Under the pieces are notes generated by a model. That model saw only the letters and a list, made by a program, of their open reading frames with translations, made no database searches and was not told the DNA's origin. Positions 48,953-56,857 of a stretch of 64,000 nt of DNA are shown here, piece after piece. A program made the translations under genes and the position numbers. The stretch spans positions 49,266 to 113,265 of the forward strand of contig DASRFJ010000033.1 of NCBI GenBank assembly GCA_035651595.1, in the 5' to 3' direction. The stretch comes from JAFARZ01 sp035651595 (GTDB taxonomy: Bacteria > Actinomycetota > Actinomycetes > Streptosporangiales > Streptosporangiaceae). Each line of letters opens with the position of its first letter. Position 1 is the first letter of the stretch.

Positions 48953-49995
48953 ACGTCGTGGAGATCCGCGGGCTGAGCAAGCGGTTCCGGGTGCCGCGCG
49001 CGGCCGGCGGCGGGAATGTCCGTGCCGTCGACGGGCTGGATCTGGCCATCGGGCGCGGCGAGATCGTCGGCCTGGTGGGCGAATCCGGGTGCGGGAAGTC
49101 CACGGTCGCGCAGTGCCTGCTGCGGCTGCTTGAGCCGGATTCCGGGTCGATTGTGCTGGATGGCTTGGACATATCGCATATGTCGGGCGCGCGGTTGCGA
49201 ACGGTGCGGCGGAAGATGCACATGGTGTTCCAGGATCCGTTCTCGTCGCTGAACCCGCGGATGCGGGTGCGTGACATCGTCGCCGGGCCGCTGCGGTCGC
49301 AGCGTTCGGTGGCTCGAGACCGGCTGCGCGGTGCCGTGGACGAGGTACTGGCGCAGGTCGGCCTGGACCCGCGGCTGCGCGACCGGTACCCGCACGAGCT
49401 GTCCGGCGGGCAGCGCCAGCGGGTCGGCCTGGCCCGTTCGCTGGCCGCCCGCCCGCTGCTGCTCGTCGCGGACGAGCCGACGTCCGCGCTGGACGTGTCG
49501 GTGCAGGCCGCGATACTCAACCAGGTGAGCGACCTCCAGGCGTCGCTGGGGTTCTCCTGCCTGTTCATCTCCCACGACCTGGCCGTGGTGGAGTACCTGT
49601 GCGACCGGATCGCGGTCATGTACCTGGGCCAGATCGTCGAAACCGGGAGCCGCGACCAGATCTTCCGCGCACCGCGGCACCCCTACACGAAGGCGCTGCT
49701 GTCCGCCTCGCTGTCGGCGACGCCTGCCAACGGCTTTGGGCCGGGGAACGGCTTTGGGCCAGGGAACGGCGCCGGGCCGGGGAACGGTGCCGGCGCGGGG
49801 AACGGTGCCGGCGCGGGGCGCCGGCGCGTCGTGCTGGCCGGCGAGCTGCCGGACCCGCGTGACCCGCCGTCCGGCTGCCCGTTCCACACCCGCTGCCCGA
49901 TCGCGCAATTCCCGCTGTGCCGAGACCAGGTGCCTGATCGCGTCGTGGTGGCCGACGGGCACTGGGCCGCCTGCCACTTCGCCGCGGAGTCGTGA
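48949..49995 (+). CDS. ABC transporter ATP-binding protein, DppF type, with glycine-rich repeat insert
   Basis: 348 aa. Walker A GESGCGKST, MVFQDPFSSLNPRMRVRDIV, signature LSGGQRQRVGLARSL, Walker B LLVADEPTSALD and the Cys motif SGCPFHTRCPIAQ at the end. Between the transporter-interaction segment HPYTKALLSASL and the conserved RRVVLAGELPDP there are five repeats of six residues (NGFGPG/NGAGAG). The GTG start overlaps the previous stop (GTGA); it is the last gene of the operon. Confidence 0.92.
   Translation: MNVVEIRGLSKRFRVPRAAGGGNVRAVDGLDLAIGRGEIVGLVGESGCGKSTVAQCLLRLLEPDSGSIVLDGLDISHMSGARLRTVRRKMHMVFQDPFSSLNPRMRVRDIVAGPLRSQRSVARDRLRGAVDEVLAQVGLDPRLRDRYPHELSGGQRQRVGLARSLAARPLLLVADEPTSALDVSVQAAILNQVSDLQASLGFSCLFISHDLAVVEYLCDRIAVMYLGQIVETGSRDQIFRAPRHPYTKALLSASLSATPANGFGPGNGFGPGNGAGPGNGAGAGNGAGAGRRRVVLAGELPDPRDPPSGCPFHTRCPIAQFPLCRDQVPDRVVVADGHWAACHFAAES
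49729..49818. repeat. 18-bp tandem repeat in the dppF-like gene
   Basis: Five units: AACGGCTTTGGGCCGGGG, the same with one change, AACGGCGCCGGGCCGGGG, and AACGGTGCCGGCGCGGGG twice. The last two are identical, so copy number probably changes by slippage; each unit is in frame and adds six residues. Confidence 0.93.
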
Positions 49996-50035
49996 CGGGC
50001 CTGGCGGCCTAGCCGACGATCGAGGCTCATCGAAA

Positions 50036-50088
50036 ATTATTGCGGACACTTACCCTCCCGGATCGGGGGGGGTAAGTGTCCGCAATAA
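50036..50088. repeat. Hairpin repeat family 1, copy 3
   Basis: TTATTGCGGACACTTACCC (50037-50055) pairs with GGGTAAGTGTCCGCAATAA (50070-50088). The C-run has a T and the loop GATC. It is about 40 bases after the last gene of the dipeptide operon and could terminate it. Confidence 0.95.
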
Positions 50089-50302
50089 CCTGGCGTCCTC
50101 GCCAGGCGCCCGACATTTCGGATATGTCCTGGCGATTGGAGATCGTTTGACGGTGCGGCCTACCAGAGGATCCTGGTGGCTTATCTCCTGAGCTTTGGAT
50201 GCGCCGGCGAGGCGGTCTGCGGCCACCCTGCCTGATAGTGCTGGGGCTAGCGCGCATCATGTGGCTCACGATGCGCCAGCGCACTGGCTGGCCCCGTATC
50301 GA

Positions 50303-50382
50303 TGTGGTGGATTACCCCATCGTGGTGAGTTGACCTTCGAAAACGAGGGCCAGGGCCCCACAAAGGGGTAATCAACCACGTT
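50303..50382. repeat. Palindromic repeat family 2, copy C (divergent member)
   Basis: TGGTGGATTACCCC (50305-50318) faces GGGGTAATCAACCACGTT (50365-50382). A second pair GTGG/CCAC follows inside, as in copies A and B. The centre differs, and the conserved tail after the palindrome is largely absent. Confidence 0.8.
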
Positions 50383-50460
50383 GTTCCGGGTTTCATCCAC
50401 TAGCCCCAGGAGCCTCGTCCCGCACCTATTACCGACCAGCATCCCAGAGTTCACCAGATG

Positions 50461-50790
50461 TCAAACGATCTTGGGGGATGGAGACGGGATCCAGCGGGCA
50501 CGGCGCATGTCTACGCGGACCGGGGGGCGGGCGGAGCGGAGCGGGGTGCCTTCGGCGAGGTAGTGGCGGAGCGCGCTCTCGTCGTGGCCGGGCGCGGGGG
50601 TGCCGTCGGAGTGGATGACGCGCCACCACGGGACGCCGCCGCCGTACACCGCCATCACGCGGCCGACCTGGCGGGGGCCGCGCCCCAACGCGAGGAACTC
50701 GGCGATGTCCCCGTATGACATCACGCACCCCGAAGGGATCGTGTCGACCACGTCGAGCACCTGGCTGGCGAACTCGGGCATCTCGCTCAT
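50461..50790 (-). CDS. Alkyltransferase-like protein (ATL, MGMT family)
   Basis: 109 aa. The sequence has the MGMT DNA-binding region (VLDVVDTIPSGCVMSYGDIAEFLALG, then RGPRQVGRVMAVYG), but the active-site PCHR is PWWRVIHSDG, with Trp in place of the methyl-accepting Cys. This is the mark of ATL proteins, which bind O6-alkylguanine and hand it to nucleotide excision repair. The start overlaps the stop of the protease gene (ATGA), an unexplained pairing. Confidence 0.92.
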   Translation of the reverse strand: MSEMPEFASQVLDVVDTIPSGCVMSYGDIAEFLALGRGPRQVGRVMAVYGGGVPWWRVIHSDGTPAPGHDESALRHYLAEGTPLRSARPPVRVDMRRARWIPSPSPKIV

Positions 50791-52004
50791 GATCTCCCCC
50801 GGTGCAGCACGGCGAGGCGGGTTGCCGCCGCGACGATCAGGACCAGGCAGGTCAGCGCCAGCACGGCGGACAGGATCAGCGAGCTGGTGCCGCGCGGCCG
50901 GACCGGTTCGGCGGGGATCGCGGCCGGGCCGCCGCCGAAGTGCGCGTTCGCGGCGACACCCGCCGCGGTGAACGCCGCCTGGCCGACCCCGGCCAGCTGG
51001 CCCGCCGCGGACACGGCGCCGCTCGCGTCCACGATGCCGAAGCCGACCTGGCTGTCGTAGTGCCCGGCCGGGCGGCCGGTCGTCGTGTTCGTCATCGCCT
51101 CGGCCACCAGGTGCGGCGTCAAGGCGGGGAACCGCGACTTGATCAGCGCGGCGACGCCCGCCACCAGGGCGCAGGCCGGGCTGGTGCCGCTGACGTACCA
51201 GTACTGGCCATCCCGGCCCTGGGCGGGGACGTTCACGCCGGGCGCGGCGACCTGGACGGACAGGTTGTCGCTGGAGAAGCCGGCCACCGCGCCGGTGCTG
51301 CTCACCGCGCCGACGCTGATCACGCCGGGATAGTCGGCCGGGAACGACTCCGGCGCCTGGCCCTGGCGATCGTGGCCGGCCGAACTGCCCGAGTTCCCGG
51401 CCGAGGCCACCACGACCACGTTGTGCCTGACGGCGTTCAGCAGCGCCGCGCGCACCATCGTGCTCGGCGCGCTGTAGCCGATCGACATGCTGATGACCTG
51501 CGCACCGCTGGCGACCGCGTAGTTGATGCCCTTCGCCAGCGAGTTCTGGATCTGCGTCTCTGGCTCGTGCTCATAAGCGCCGTACCGCGGGTCGGCCTTG
51601 TCCGGGATCACCCGGATCGACAGCAGCCTCGCCTCCGGCGCGATGCCGATCACGCCGCTGCTGCCGCCGTCGTGGCCGTGCCCGGCGATCAGCGACGCCA
51701 TCCAGGTGCCGTGCACGCCCCAGTTCTGGTTTCGCTCTGACGTGCTCACCCCGGTGAAATCTGGGCCTTGGGTGACCTGGCCGGTCAGGTCGCTCACCTT
51801 GCCGTCGACCCCGCTGTCGATCACCGCCACGGTGACGCCGTCGCCCTCGGTCTGCTGCCAGACCGGCGACACGTTCAGCATGTCCAGCACCCACTGCTGA
51901 CCGGCCCTGATCGTGTCGGCGTGGGCCGGAGTCGCGAGCACACCGGTCGCGCACGCGGCGATCGAACCGGCCGCGGCGAACACCAGCAGCCGGCCGGCTA
52001 GCAC
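50787..52004 (-). CDS. Subtilisin-family serine protease, mycosin-like
   Basis: 405 aa. Signal peptide (to about Ala29), catalytic Asp63 in VAVIDSGVDG, His98 in WGVHGTWMASLIAGHG, oxyanion Asn204 in SAGNSG and Ser275 in SGTSPACALVAG, then a C-terminal membrane helix (about 375-398) followed by a short basic tail. This topology is the one of mycosins that accompany type VII secretion, though no eccB/C/D/E or WXG100 genes are nearby. Start GTG 52004 is preceded by GGGGAG and overlaps the upstream gene by 7 bases; longer frames are antisense-like. Confidence 0.88.
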   Translation of the reverse strand: MLAGRLLVFAAAGSIAACATGVLATPAHADTIRAGQQWVLDMLNVSPVWQQTEGDGVTVAVIDSGVDGKVSDLTGQVTQGPDFTGVSTSERNQNWGVHGTWMASLIAGHGHDGGSSGVIGIAPEARLLSIRVIPDKADPRYGAYEHEPETQIQNSLAKGINYAVASGAQVISMSIGYSAPSTMVRAALLNAVRHNVVVVASAGNSGSSAGHDRQGQAPESFPADYPGVISVGAVSSTGAVAGFSSDNLSVQVAAPGVNVPAQGRDGQYWYVSGTSPACALVAGVAALIKSRFPALTPHLVAEAMTNTTTGRPAGHYDSQVGFGIVDASGAVSAAGQLAGVGQAAFTAAGVAANAHFGGGPAAIPAEPVRPRGTSSLILSAVLALTCLVLIVAAATRLAVLHRGRS

Positions 52005-52795
52005 CCGGGACTCCCCGGGCAGTGCGGCACGGCCGGCTGATGCCCGAGCCCGCTGGCCACCGAACTCGCGACGCCCTGGGCCACGCTGGACATCTCGGCC
52101 TGGGAGTAAGAGTCGTGTGCGAGCTGCACGTGCGGGCGGCCGTCCGAGTACCCGGCCGCGTACATCACCAGGTACGGGCCCGCCGTGATCGCGGACGAGA
52201 TCTGCCGGCTGTAGTCGTACAGGTAGCTGGCCGCCCCGCCGAAGTGCACGGTTCGCACGCCCGAGGGCTGGGCCAGGTCGCCGGAAGCGGCCGTCGCGGC
52301 GGACGTGCTGGCCAGCACCGCGACCCCCACGGTGACCACGAAACTGCTGGTCTGATCGATATACGTGGCCCGCAGGACCGCGGCGCAGCCCTCGTTGCGC
52401 AGTATCTCCGCCGCCGCCGCGTCCGTCACCGCCGCCGTCGTGCACGCGGCCTGCGGCGCGATGGCGACGCGGACCGCCTGGAGGTCGAGCGGCGGGTAGT
52501 CCTGGATCACCGTGGACGGCAGCGTGTACCGCACCATGGCGGGAAAGATCTGCCCGGCCGCCATGGCCCGCCACCGCCCGCCGACCTCCCAGGACAGGAT
52601 CTGCTGCTGCTCGCCGGCGGTGAAGTGCCGCGGCAGCACCGCGATCGCCAGGCCCACCGCGGATATCGCGAACCCCAGTATCCCGAGGATCAGGGCGACG
52701 CTCGCCGCGGCTCGCCGGAACCGCCGCGGGCGCTCGTCATGGCGCGGCTCATCCGGCTGCGGGCCGTGCCCGTCAGGCATGAGGTCGGTCGCCAC
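51998..52795 (-). CDS. Membrane-anchored protein of unknown function, upstream of the protease
   Basis: 265 aa from GTG 52795; ATG 52780 is an alternative. A hydrophilic N-terminus (about 40 residues), one membrane helix (about 30-55, SVALILGILGFAISAVGLAIAVL) and an outside domain of about 200 residues with two cysteines (ACTT... and EGCAAVLRATY) that may pair. The region SFVVTVGVAVLAST is a predicted beta strand pair. Its stop overlaps the protease start, so it is likely the protease partner or substrate (inference). No family recognised. Confidence 0.7.
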   Translation of the reverse strand: MATDLMPDGHGPQPDEPRHDERPRRFRRAAASVALILGILGFAISAVGLAIAVLPRHFTAGEQQQILSWEVGGRWRAMAAGQIFPAMVRYTLPSTVIQDYPPLDLQAVRVAIAPQAACTTAAVTDAAAAEILRNEGCAAVLRATYIDQTSSFVVTVGVAVLASTSAATAASGDLAQPSGVRTVHFGGAASYLYDYSRQISSAITAGPYLVMYAAGYSDGRPHVQLAHDSYSQAEMSSVAQGVASSVASGLGHQPAVPHCPGSPGC

Positions 52796-52862
52796 ACCCA
52801 AATGGTAGGGCTTGATTCCGGCCTGTTGGCGGGCACGCACCCGAATAACGTATTACCCACTG

Positions 52863-53028
52863 TTAACGCCCGTTGGCGGCCTGCAGGATCACCATCGACT
52901 CGGCGGGCAGCGTGATCCCGCCGGCGACGGAGGAAGCGGTCACCGTGCCGCGGACGATGTCCGAATTGCCGGCGTTCTGGGTACCGGCGCTGTAGCTCCA
53001 GGTCTGGAGATCACCGGACAGCGGCACG
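52863..53028 (-). pseudogene. 3' remnant of a gene, probably a glycoside hydrolase
   Basis: One minus-strand frame between the end of the ABC gene and 52863 reads ...LSGDLQTWSYSAGTQNAGNS, then DIVRGTVTASSVAGGITLP and AESMVILQAANGR followed by TAA. It has no start codon, yet the beta-sandwich-like, Gly/Thr/Ser-rich pattern and the LPAESMVILQA end resemble the C-termini of secreted glycosidases. The frame overlaps the last codons of the ABC gene out of register, so a deletion probably fused the 3' end of one gene to that of another. Confidence 0.55.
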
Positions 53029-53847
53029 CGCGGCCTGCCTGGCCCGGCGCGCCTGGGCCAGCTCGGCCCGGCTGGCCGCGGGATCCGGCGCGGCCGACGC
53101 GAGCAGCTGGGTGTACGGGTGGGACGGCCGCAGGATCACCTCGTCGCTGGGCCCGTGCTCGACGATCTCCCCCCGGTACATCACCATGATGTGCGCGGAG
53201 AAATGCCTGGCCGTCGCCAGGTCGTGGGTGACGTACAGCAGCGCGAGGTTGCGCTCCCGCTTGAGCCGGTCGAGCAGGTTGAGTATCTCCAGGCGGATCG
53301 ACACGTCCAGCATCGACACCGGCTCGTCGGCGAGCAGCACGTCCGGCCCGGACGCCAGCGAGCGGGCGATCGCGACCCGCTGCCGCTGCCCGCCGGACAG
53401 CTCGTGCGGGTACTTGGCGGCGATCTCCTCGGCCGGGGTGAGGTTGACCGACCGCAGCAGCGCGGCCACCTCCTCGTCCAGGCTGGCCCGGCTGTGCCCA
53501 GGGTGCAGCATCAGGATCGGCCTGGCCAGGTGGTGCCGCACGGTGTGCATGGGGTTCAGCGACGCGAACGGATCCTGGAAGATCAGCTGCACGCGTTTGC
53601 GGTACGCACGCAGCGCCCGCCCGCGCCGTCCGGGCGGCTTGCCGTCGAGCAGGACCGTCCCCGCCGTCGGCCGCAGCAGCTGGCCGAGCGCGCGGACCAC
53701 CGTCGACTTCCCGCTGCCGCTCTCCCCGACCAGGGCCAGGGTTTCTCCTTGATTTATTCCGAACGAGCAGTGGTTCACCGCCCGAAGACTCTCTCCGCCC
53801 CGCAAGCGGAAGTCCACGACCAGGTCGTCCACCTCAAGCGTGGTCAT
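53011..53847 (-). CDS. ABC transporter ATP-binding protein, OppF type (oligosaccharide/oligopeptide)
   Basis: 278 aa. Walker A GESGSGKST, LIFQDPFASLNPMHTVRHHL, signature LSGGQRQRVAIARSL, Walker B VLLADEPVSMLD, and the HPYTQLLASAAPDP end. The usual Cys motif after HPYTQLL is absent and the last 15 residues (AELAQARRARQAARAAVR) are Ala/Arg-rich, as expected if the 3' end was altered by the adjacent deletion. It overlaps the preceding OppD-type gene by 14 bases. Confidence 0.9.
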   Translation of the reverse strand: MTTLEVDDLVVDFRLRGGESLRAVNHCSFGINQGETLALVGESGSGKSTVVRALGQLLRPTAGTVLLDGKPPGRRGRALRAYRKRVQLIFQDPFASLNPMHTVRHHLARPILMLHPGHSRASLDEEVAALLRSVNLTPAEEIAAKYPHELSGGQRQRVAIARSLASGPDVLLADEPVSMLDVSIRLEILNLLDRLKRERNLALLYVTHDLATARHFSAHIMVMYRGEIVEHGPSDEVILRPSHPYTQLLASAAPDPAASRAELAQARRARQAARAAVR

Positions 53848-54892
53848 GTTGTCTCGCTCTGCTTGCTTGTTCGATCACGAGATGGCACGCGGCCAGCCAG
53901 CCTTCGGCCCGGCCCGGCACGGGCAGCACCGGCGGCGGCGTGGTGTGGCACGGGTCGAACGCGAACGGGCAGCGCGGGGCGAACGGGCAGCCCGGCGCGT
54001 CGGCACGCAGGTCGGGCGGACTGCCCGGGATGCCGTGCAGCTCGCGCCGTTCGCCGCGCATGTCCGGGAACGAGCCGAGCAGCCCCTGGGTGTACGGATG
54101 GGCGGGTGCGCTGCTTGATTGGCCTGGGCCTCCGGCCGCGGCGCCAATCAGCTCGGTCGGCGCGTACTCGACGATCTGGCCCGCGTACATGACCGCCAGC
54201 CGGTCGCTGATCTCGAGCAGCAGCGACAGGTCGTGCGTGATGAACACCACGCTGAACCCGAACTCCTCGCGCAGCCGCTCGATCTCGTCCAGGATCTCCC
54301 GCTGCACCACCACGTCAAGCGCGGTGGTCGGCTCGTCCATGATGACCAGCTCGGGTTCCAGCGCGAGGGCCATCGCGATGCCGACCCGCTGACGCATCCC
54401 GCCGGACAGCTCGTGCGGGAACCCGTGCGCGCGCCGCGGGTCGATGCCCACCATCTCCAGCAGCTCGCTGGTGCGGCGGGCGCGCGCGGCGGCGTCCATG
54501 TCCTTGCGGTGCGCGGCGAAGATGTCGCCGAACTGCCTGCCGATGCTCGTCACCGGGTTCAGCGTGTTCATCGCGCCCTGGAAGACCATCGCCACCCTGG
54601 TCCACCGGAACTCCCTGAGCTGATCCTCGGTCAGCGCCATCAGGTCCAGCGGCTCGCCGTGCGCCGGGTAGAACGTGATCGACCCGGCGGTCAGCCGCGC
54701 CGGCGGGCGCAGCAGCCGGGCGATCGCGTAGGCCAGCGTCGACTTGCCACAGCCGCTCTCCCCCGCGATGCCGAGCACCTCGCCGCGGCGCAGCTCGAAG
54801 CTCACGTCGCGGACCGCCCGGGTCGGGCGCCGCGCCGCGTACTCGACGCTGACACCGGCGACCCGAAGGATCACATCGGTCCGGTCCGTCAT
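53834..54892 (-). CDS. ABC transporter ATP-binding protein, OppD type
   Basis: 352 aa. Walker A GESGCGKST, MVFQGAMNTLNPVTSIGRQ, signature LSGGMRQRVGIAMAL, Walker B LVIMDEPTTALD, and the C-terminal Cys motif APGCPFAPRCPFAFDPC. Before HPYTQGLLGSFPDM an insert reads IGAAAGGPGQSSSAPA, encoded by a palindromic 40-base segment that is shared with the fusion kinase gene. ATG 54892 overlaps the permease stop (ATGA). The open frame to 55051 is not part of the gene. Confidence 0.92.
   Translation of the reverse strand: MTDRTDVILRVAGVSVEYAARRPTRAVRDVSFELRRGEVLGIAGESGCGKSTLAYAIARLLRPPARLTAGSITFYPAHGEPLDLMALTEDQLREFRWTRVAMVFQGAMNTLNPVTSIGRQFGDIFAAHRKDMDAAARARRTSELLEMVGIDPRRAHGFPHELSGGMRQRVGIAMALALEPELVIMDEPTTALDVVVQREILDEIERLREEFGFSVVFITHDLSLLLEISDRLAVMYAGQIVEYAPTELIGAAAGGPGQSSSAPAHPYTQGLLGSFPDMRGERRELHGIPGSPPDLRADAPGCPFAPRCPFAFDPCHTTPPPVLPVPGRAEGWLAACHLVIEQASRARQHDHA
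54112..54151. repeat. Palindromic segment inside the OppD-type gene
   Basis: GATTGGC (54117-54123) and GCCAATC (54143-54149) form a stem with an inner GGCC/GGCC pair. The 40 bases match 24292-24331 at 34 positions. In-frame insertion is suggested by the extra residues between the Walker B half and HPYTQ. Confidence 0.65.
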
Positions 54893-55794
54893 GAGGCCGC
54901 CTTCCCGGACCGGTAGATCCGCAACCGGGGGTTGAGCAGTTCGTCCAGGCTGAAGTTGATCAGCGCCAGGCCCATGCCGAGCAGCGCGATGCACACGCCG
55001 GGCGGGATGAACCACCACCAGGCTCCGCTCTGCAGCGCCTCGTCGTTCCACGCGAAGTACAGCATGTTGCCCCAGGTGAGCTGGCTGACGTCGACGACGC
55101 CGAGGAACGCTATCGTGGCCTGGGTGAGGATCGCGAAGATCATCGCGAAGATGAACTGCGAGACGATGATCGGCAGCTCGTTCGGCAGGATCTCGACGAG
55201 AATGATCCGCCAGGCCCGCTCGCCCGCCGCCCGCGCGGCGAGCACGTACTCCCGGTTGCGGATCGACAGGGTCTGCGCGCGGAGCACGCGGGCGGACGCC
55301 GCCCAGCTGGTCAGCGCGATGACCAGGATCAGCGCGGTGAGGTTGCCCTGCCGCACGTACGCGAACGTGACGATGATCAGCGGGAACGTCGGGATGACCA
55401 GGAACACGTTGGACACCAGGGACAGCGCCTCGTCCACGACGCCGCCCAGGTATCCGCCGGTGATGCCGATGAGGATCGAGATCACTGTCGCGATCAGTCC
55501 CGCGCCCACGCCGATCTCCAGCGAGGCCCGGGCGCTGACCACGAGCTGGGCGAACACGTCCTGCCCGGTCTGGGTGGTGCCGAGCCAGTGCGCAGCGGAC
55601 GGCGCCTGGTAGGTGGCGGTGCTCAGCTTGTTCGGGTTCGCCGCGAAGAACGGGCCGATGATCGCCAGCAGCACGAAGAAGCCGGTGATGCTCACGCCGG
55701 CGATCAGCCGGCCAGACCGGAACGTCTCGCGCAGCCGCCCGGCGCCGCGTCGCACGTCCGCGTCGGGTGGCGCGGTGATCGTCTGCGCGGTCAT
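54889..55794 (-). CDS. ABC transporter permease, OppC type
   Basis: 301 aa, six helices. HWLGTTQTGQDVFAQLVVSARA is the OppC N-terminal signature; the EAA region is SIRNREYVLAARAAGERAWR, and FLGVVDVSQLTWGNML follows. ATG 55794 overlaps the OppB-type stop. The open frame to 56478 is a shadow of the OppB gene. Confidence 0.92.
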   Translation of the reverse strand: MTAQTITAPPDADVRRGAGRLRETFRSGRLIAGVSITGFFVLLAIIGPFFAANPNKLSTATYQAPSAAHWLGTTQTGQDVFAQLVVSARASLEIGVGAGLIATVISILIGITGGYLGGVVDEALSLVSNVFLVIPTFPLIIVTFAYVRQGNLTALILVIALTSWAASARVLRAQTLSIRNREYVLAARAAGERAWRIILVEILPNELPIIVSQFIFAMIFAILTQATIAFLGVVDVSQLTWGNMLYFAWNDEALQSGAWWWFIPPGVCIALLGMGLALINFSLDELLNPRLRIYRSGKAAS

Positions 55795-56855
55795 CGGCCG
55801 ATCCTGGTCCGCGGGTCGGCGAAGCCGTACAGCAGGTCCACGATCAGGTTGGCGCCGAGCACGGCGAACGTGATCACCAGGAAGATCGCCTGGAGCAGCG
55901 GGTAGTCCTCGTTCCCCACCGCCTGCACGAGCTTGTAGCCGATGCCCGGGTAGGAGAACACGTACTCCATCGCGATGGCCCCGCTGACCACGAAGCCCAG
56001 CGAGATCGCGAAGCCGGACAGGCTCGGCAGCACGGCGTTCCGCGCCGCGTAGCCGATCATCACCCGGCGCGAGCTGAGGCCCTTGGCCTCCGCGGCGACC
56101 ACGTAGTCCTCGGACAGCGTGGCGACCATCATGTTGCGCATGCCGAGCAGCCAGCCGCCGACCGAGCTGAGCACGATCGTCAGCGCGGGCAGTATCGCGT
56201 GCTGCACCGCCGAGCCGATGAACGGCCCGTTGAACCCGATGCTGATCTCGGAGTTCGTGTTGTACCCGTTGCCCAGCGGGAACACGTGCCACACGTTGGT
56301 GGCGAACACGTACAGCAGGATCAGCGCCAGCCAGAAGTACGGCATGGCGGTGAGCAGCGTGGTGGCCGGCACGATCGCGTCCAGCCGGGACCCGCGTTTC
56401 CAGCCGGCCAGCGCGCCGAGCGCGATGCCGAGCACGAAGCTGATCACCGTGGCGGTGCCGACCAGGATCAGCGTCCACCAGATGGCCGCGCCGATCTCCG
56501 AGCTGACCGGCTCGGGAAAGTCGCTGACCGACAGGCCAAGCCGCAGGTGCGCCAGGCCGTCCAGGTACTGCCAGTACTGCGCGAACAGGTTGCCGGTGCC
56601 GAGGCCGAGCAGCTTGGTGAGCACCTGCTGCTCACCCGGCGGCACCGGGCCCGCCTGCGCCATCTTGGCGAGCAGCAGCTCGACCGGGTTGCCGGGGATC
56701 AGCCGCGGCAGGAAGAAGTTCAAGGTGAGCGCCGCCCACGCCGCGATCGCGTAGAAGCCCAGCTTGCGCGCGACGAACCGGGCGCGGGAGCCCGGCCGGG
56801 GGCGCAACCGCCAGAGCGCCTCCGGCCGAACGGTGCTAACAGTCCTGACCGCCAT
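55791..56855 (-). CDS. ABC transporter permease, OppB type
   Basis: 354 aa, six helices. RLIPGNPVELLLAKMAQAGP is the OppB external loop; the EAA-type loop is MMVATLSEDYVVAAEAKGLS; YVFSYPGIGYKLVQAVGNEDYPLL follows. It has a somewhat long N-terminus. It begins two bases after the binding-protein gene ends, so the five transporter genes form one operon. Confidence 0.92.
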   Translation of the reverse strand: MAVRTVSTVRPEALWRLRPRPGSRARFVARKLGFYAIAAWAALTLNFFLPRLIPGNPVELLLAKMAQAGPVPPGEQQVLTKLLGLGTGNLFAQYWQYLDGLAHLRLGLSVSDFPEPVSSEIGAAIWWTLILVGTATVISFVLGIALGALAGWKRGSRLDAIVPATTLLTAMPYFWLALILLYVFATNVWHVFPLGNGYNTNSEISIGFNGPFIGSAVQHAILPALTIVLSSVGGWLLGMRNMMVATLSEDYVVAAEAKGLSSRRVMIGYAARNAVLPSLSGFAISLGFVVSGAIAMEYVFSYPGIGYKLVQAVGNEDYPLLQAIFLVITFAVLGANLIVDLLYGFADPRTRIGR

Positions 56856-56857
56856 CG

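Larger units (their letters stand above)
49996..50460. other. Gene-free region with two unrelated palindromic repeats
   Basis: It lies between the convergent dipeptide-transport operon and the ATL gene. It contains family-1 copy 3 and family-2 copy C, about 215 bases apart. Nothing else was recognised. Confidence 0.65.

Noticed and set aside
50787..52574. Protease frame extended to 595 codons
   Set aside because: The added part overlaps the upstream membrane-protein gene in another frame. GTG 52004 gives a proper signal peptide and has a ribosome binding site.
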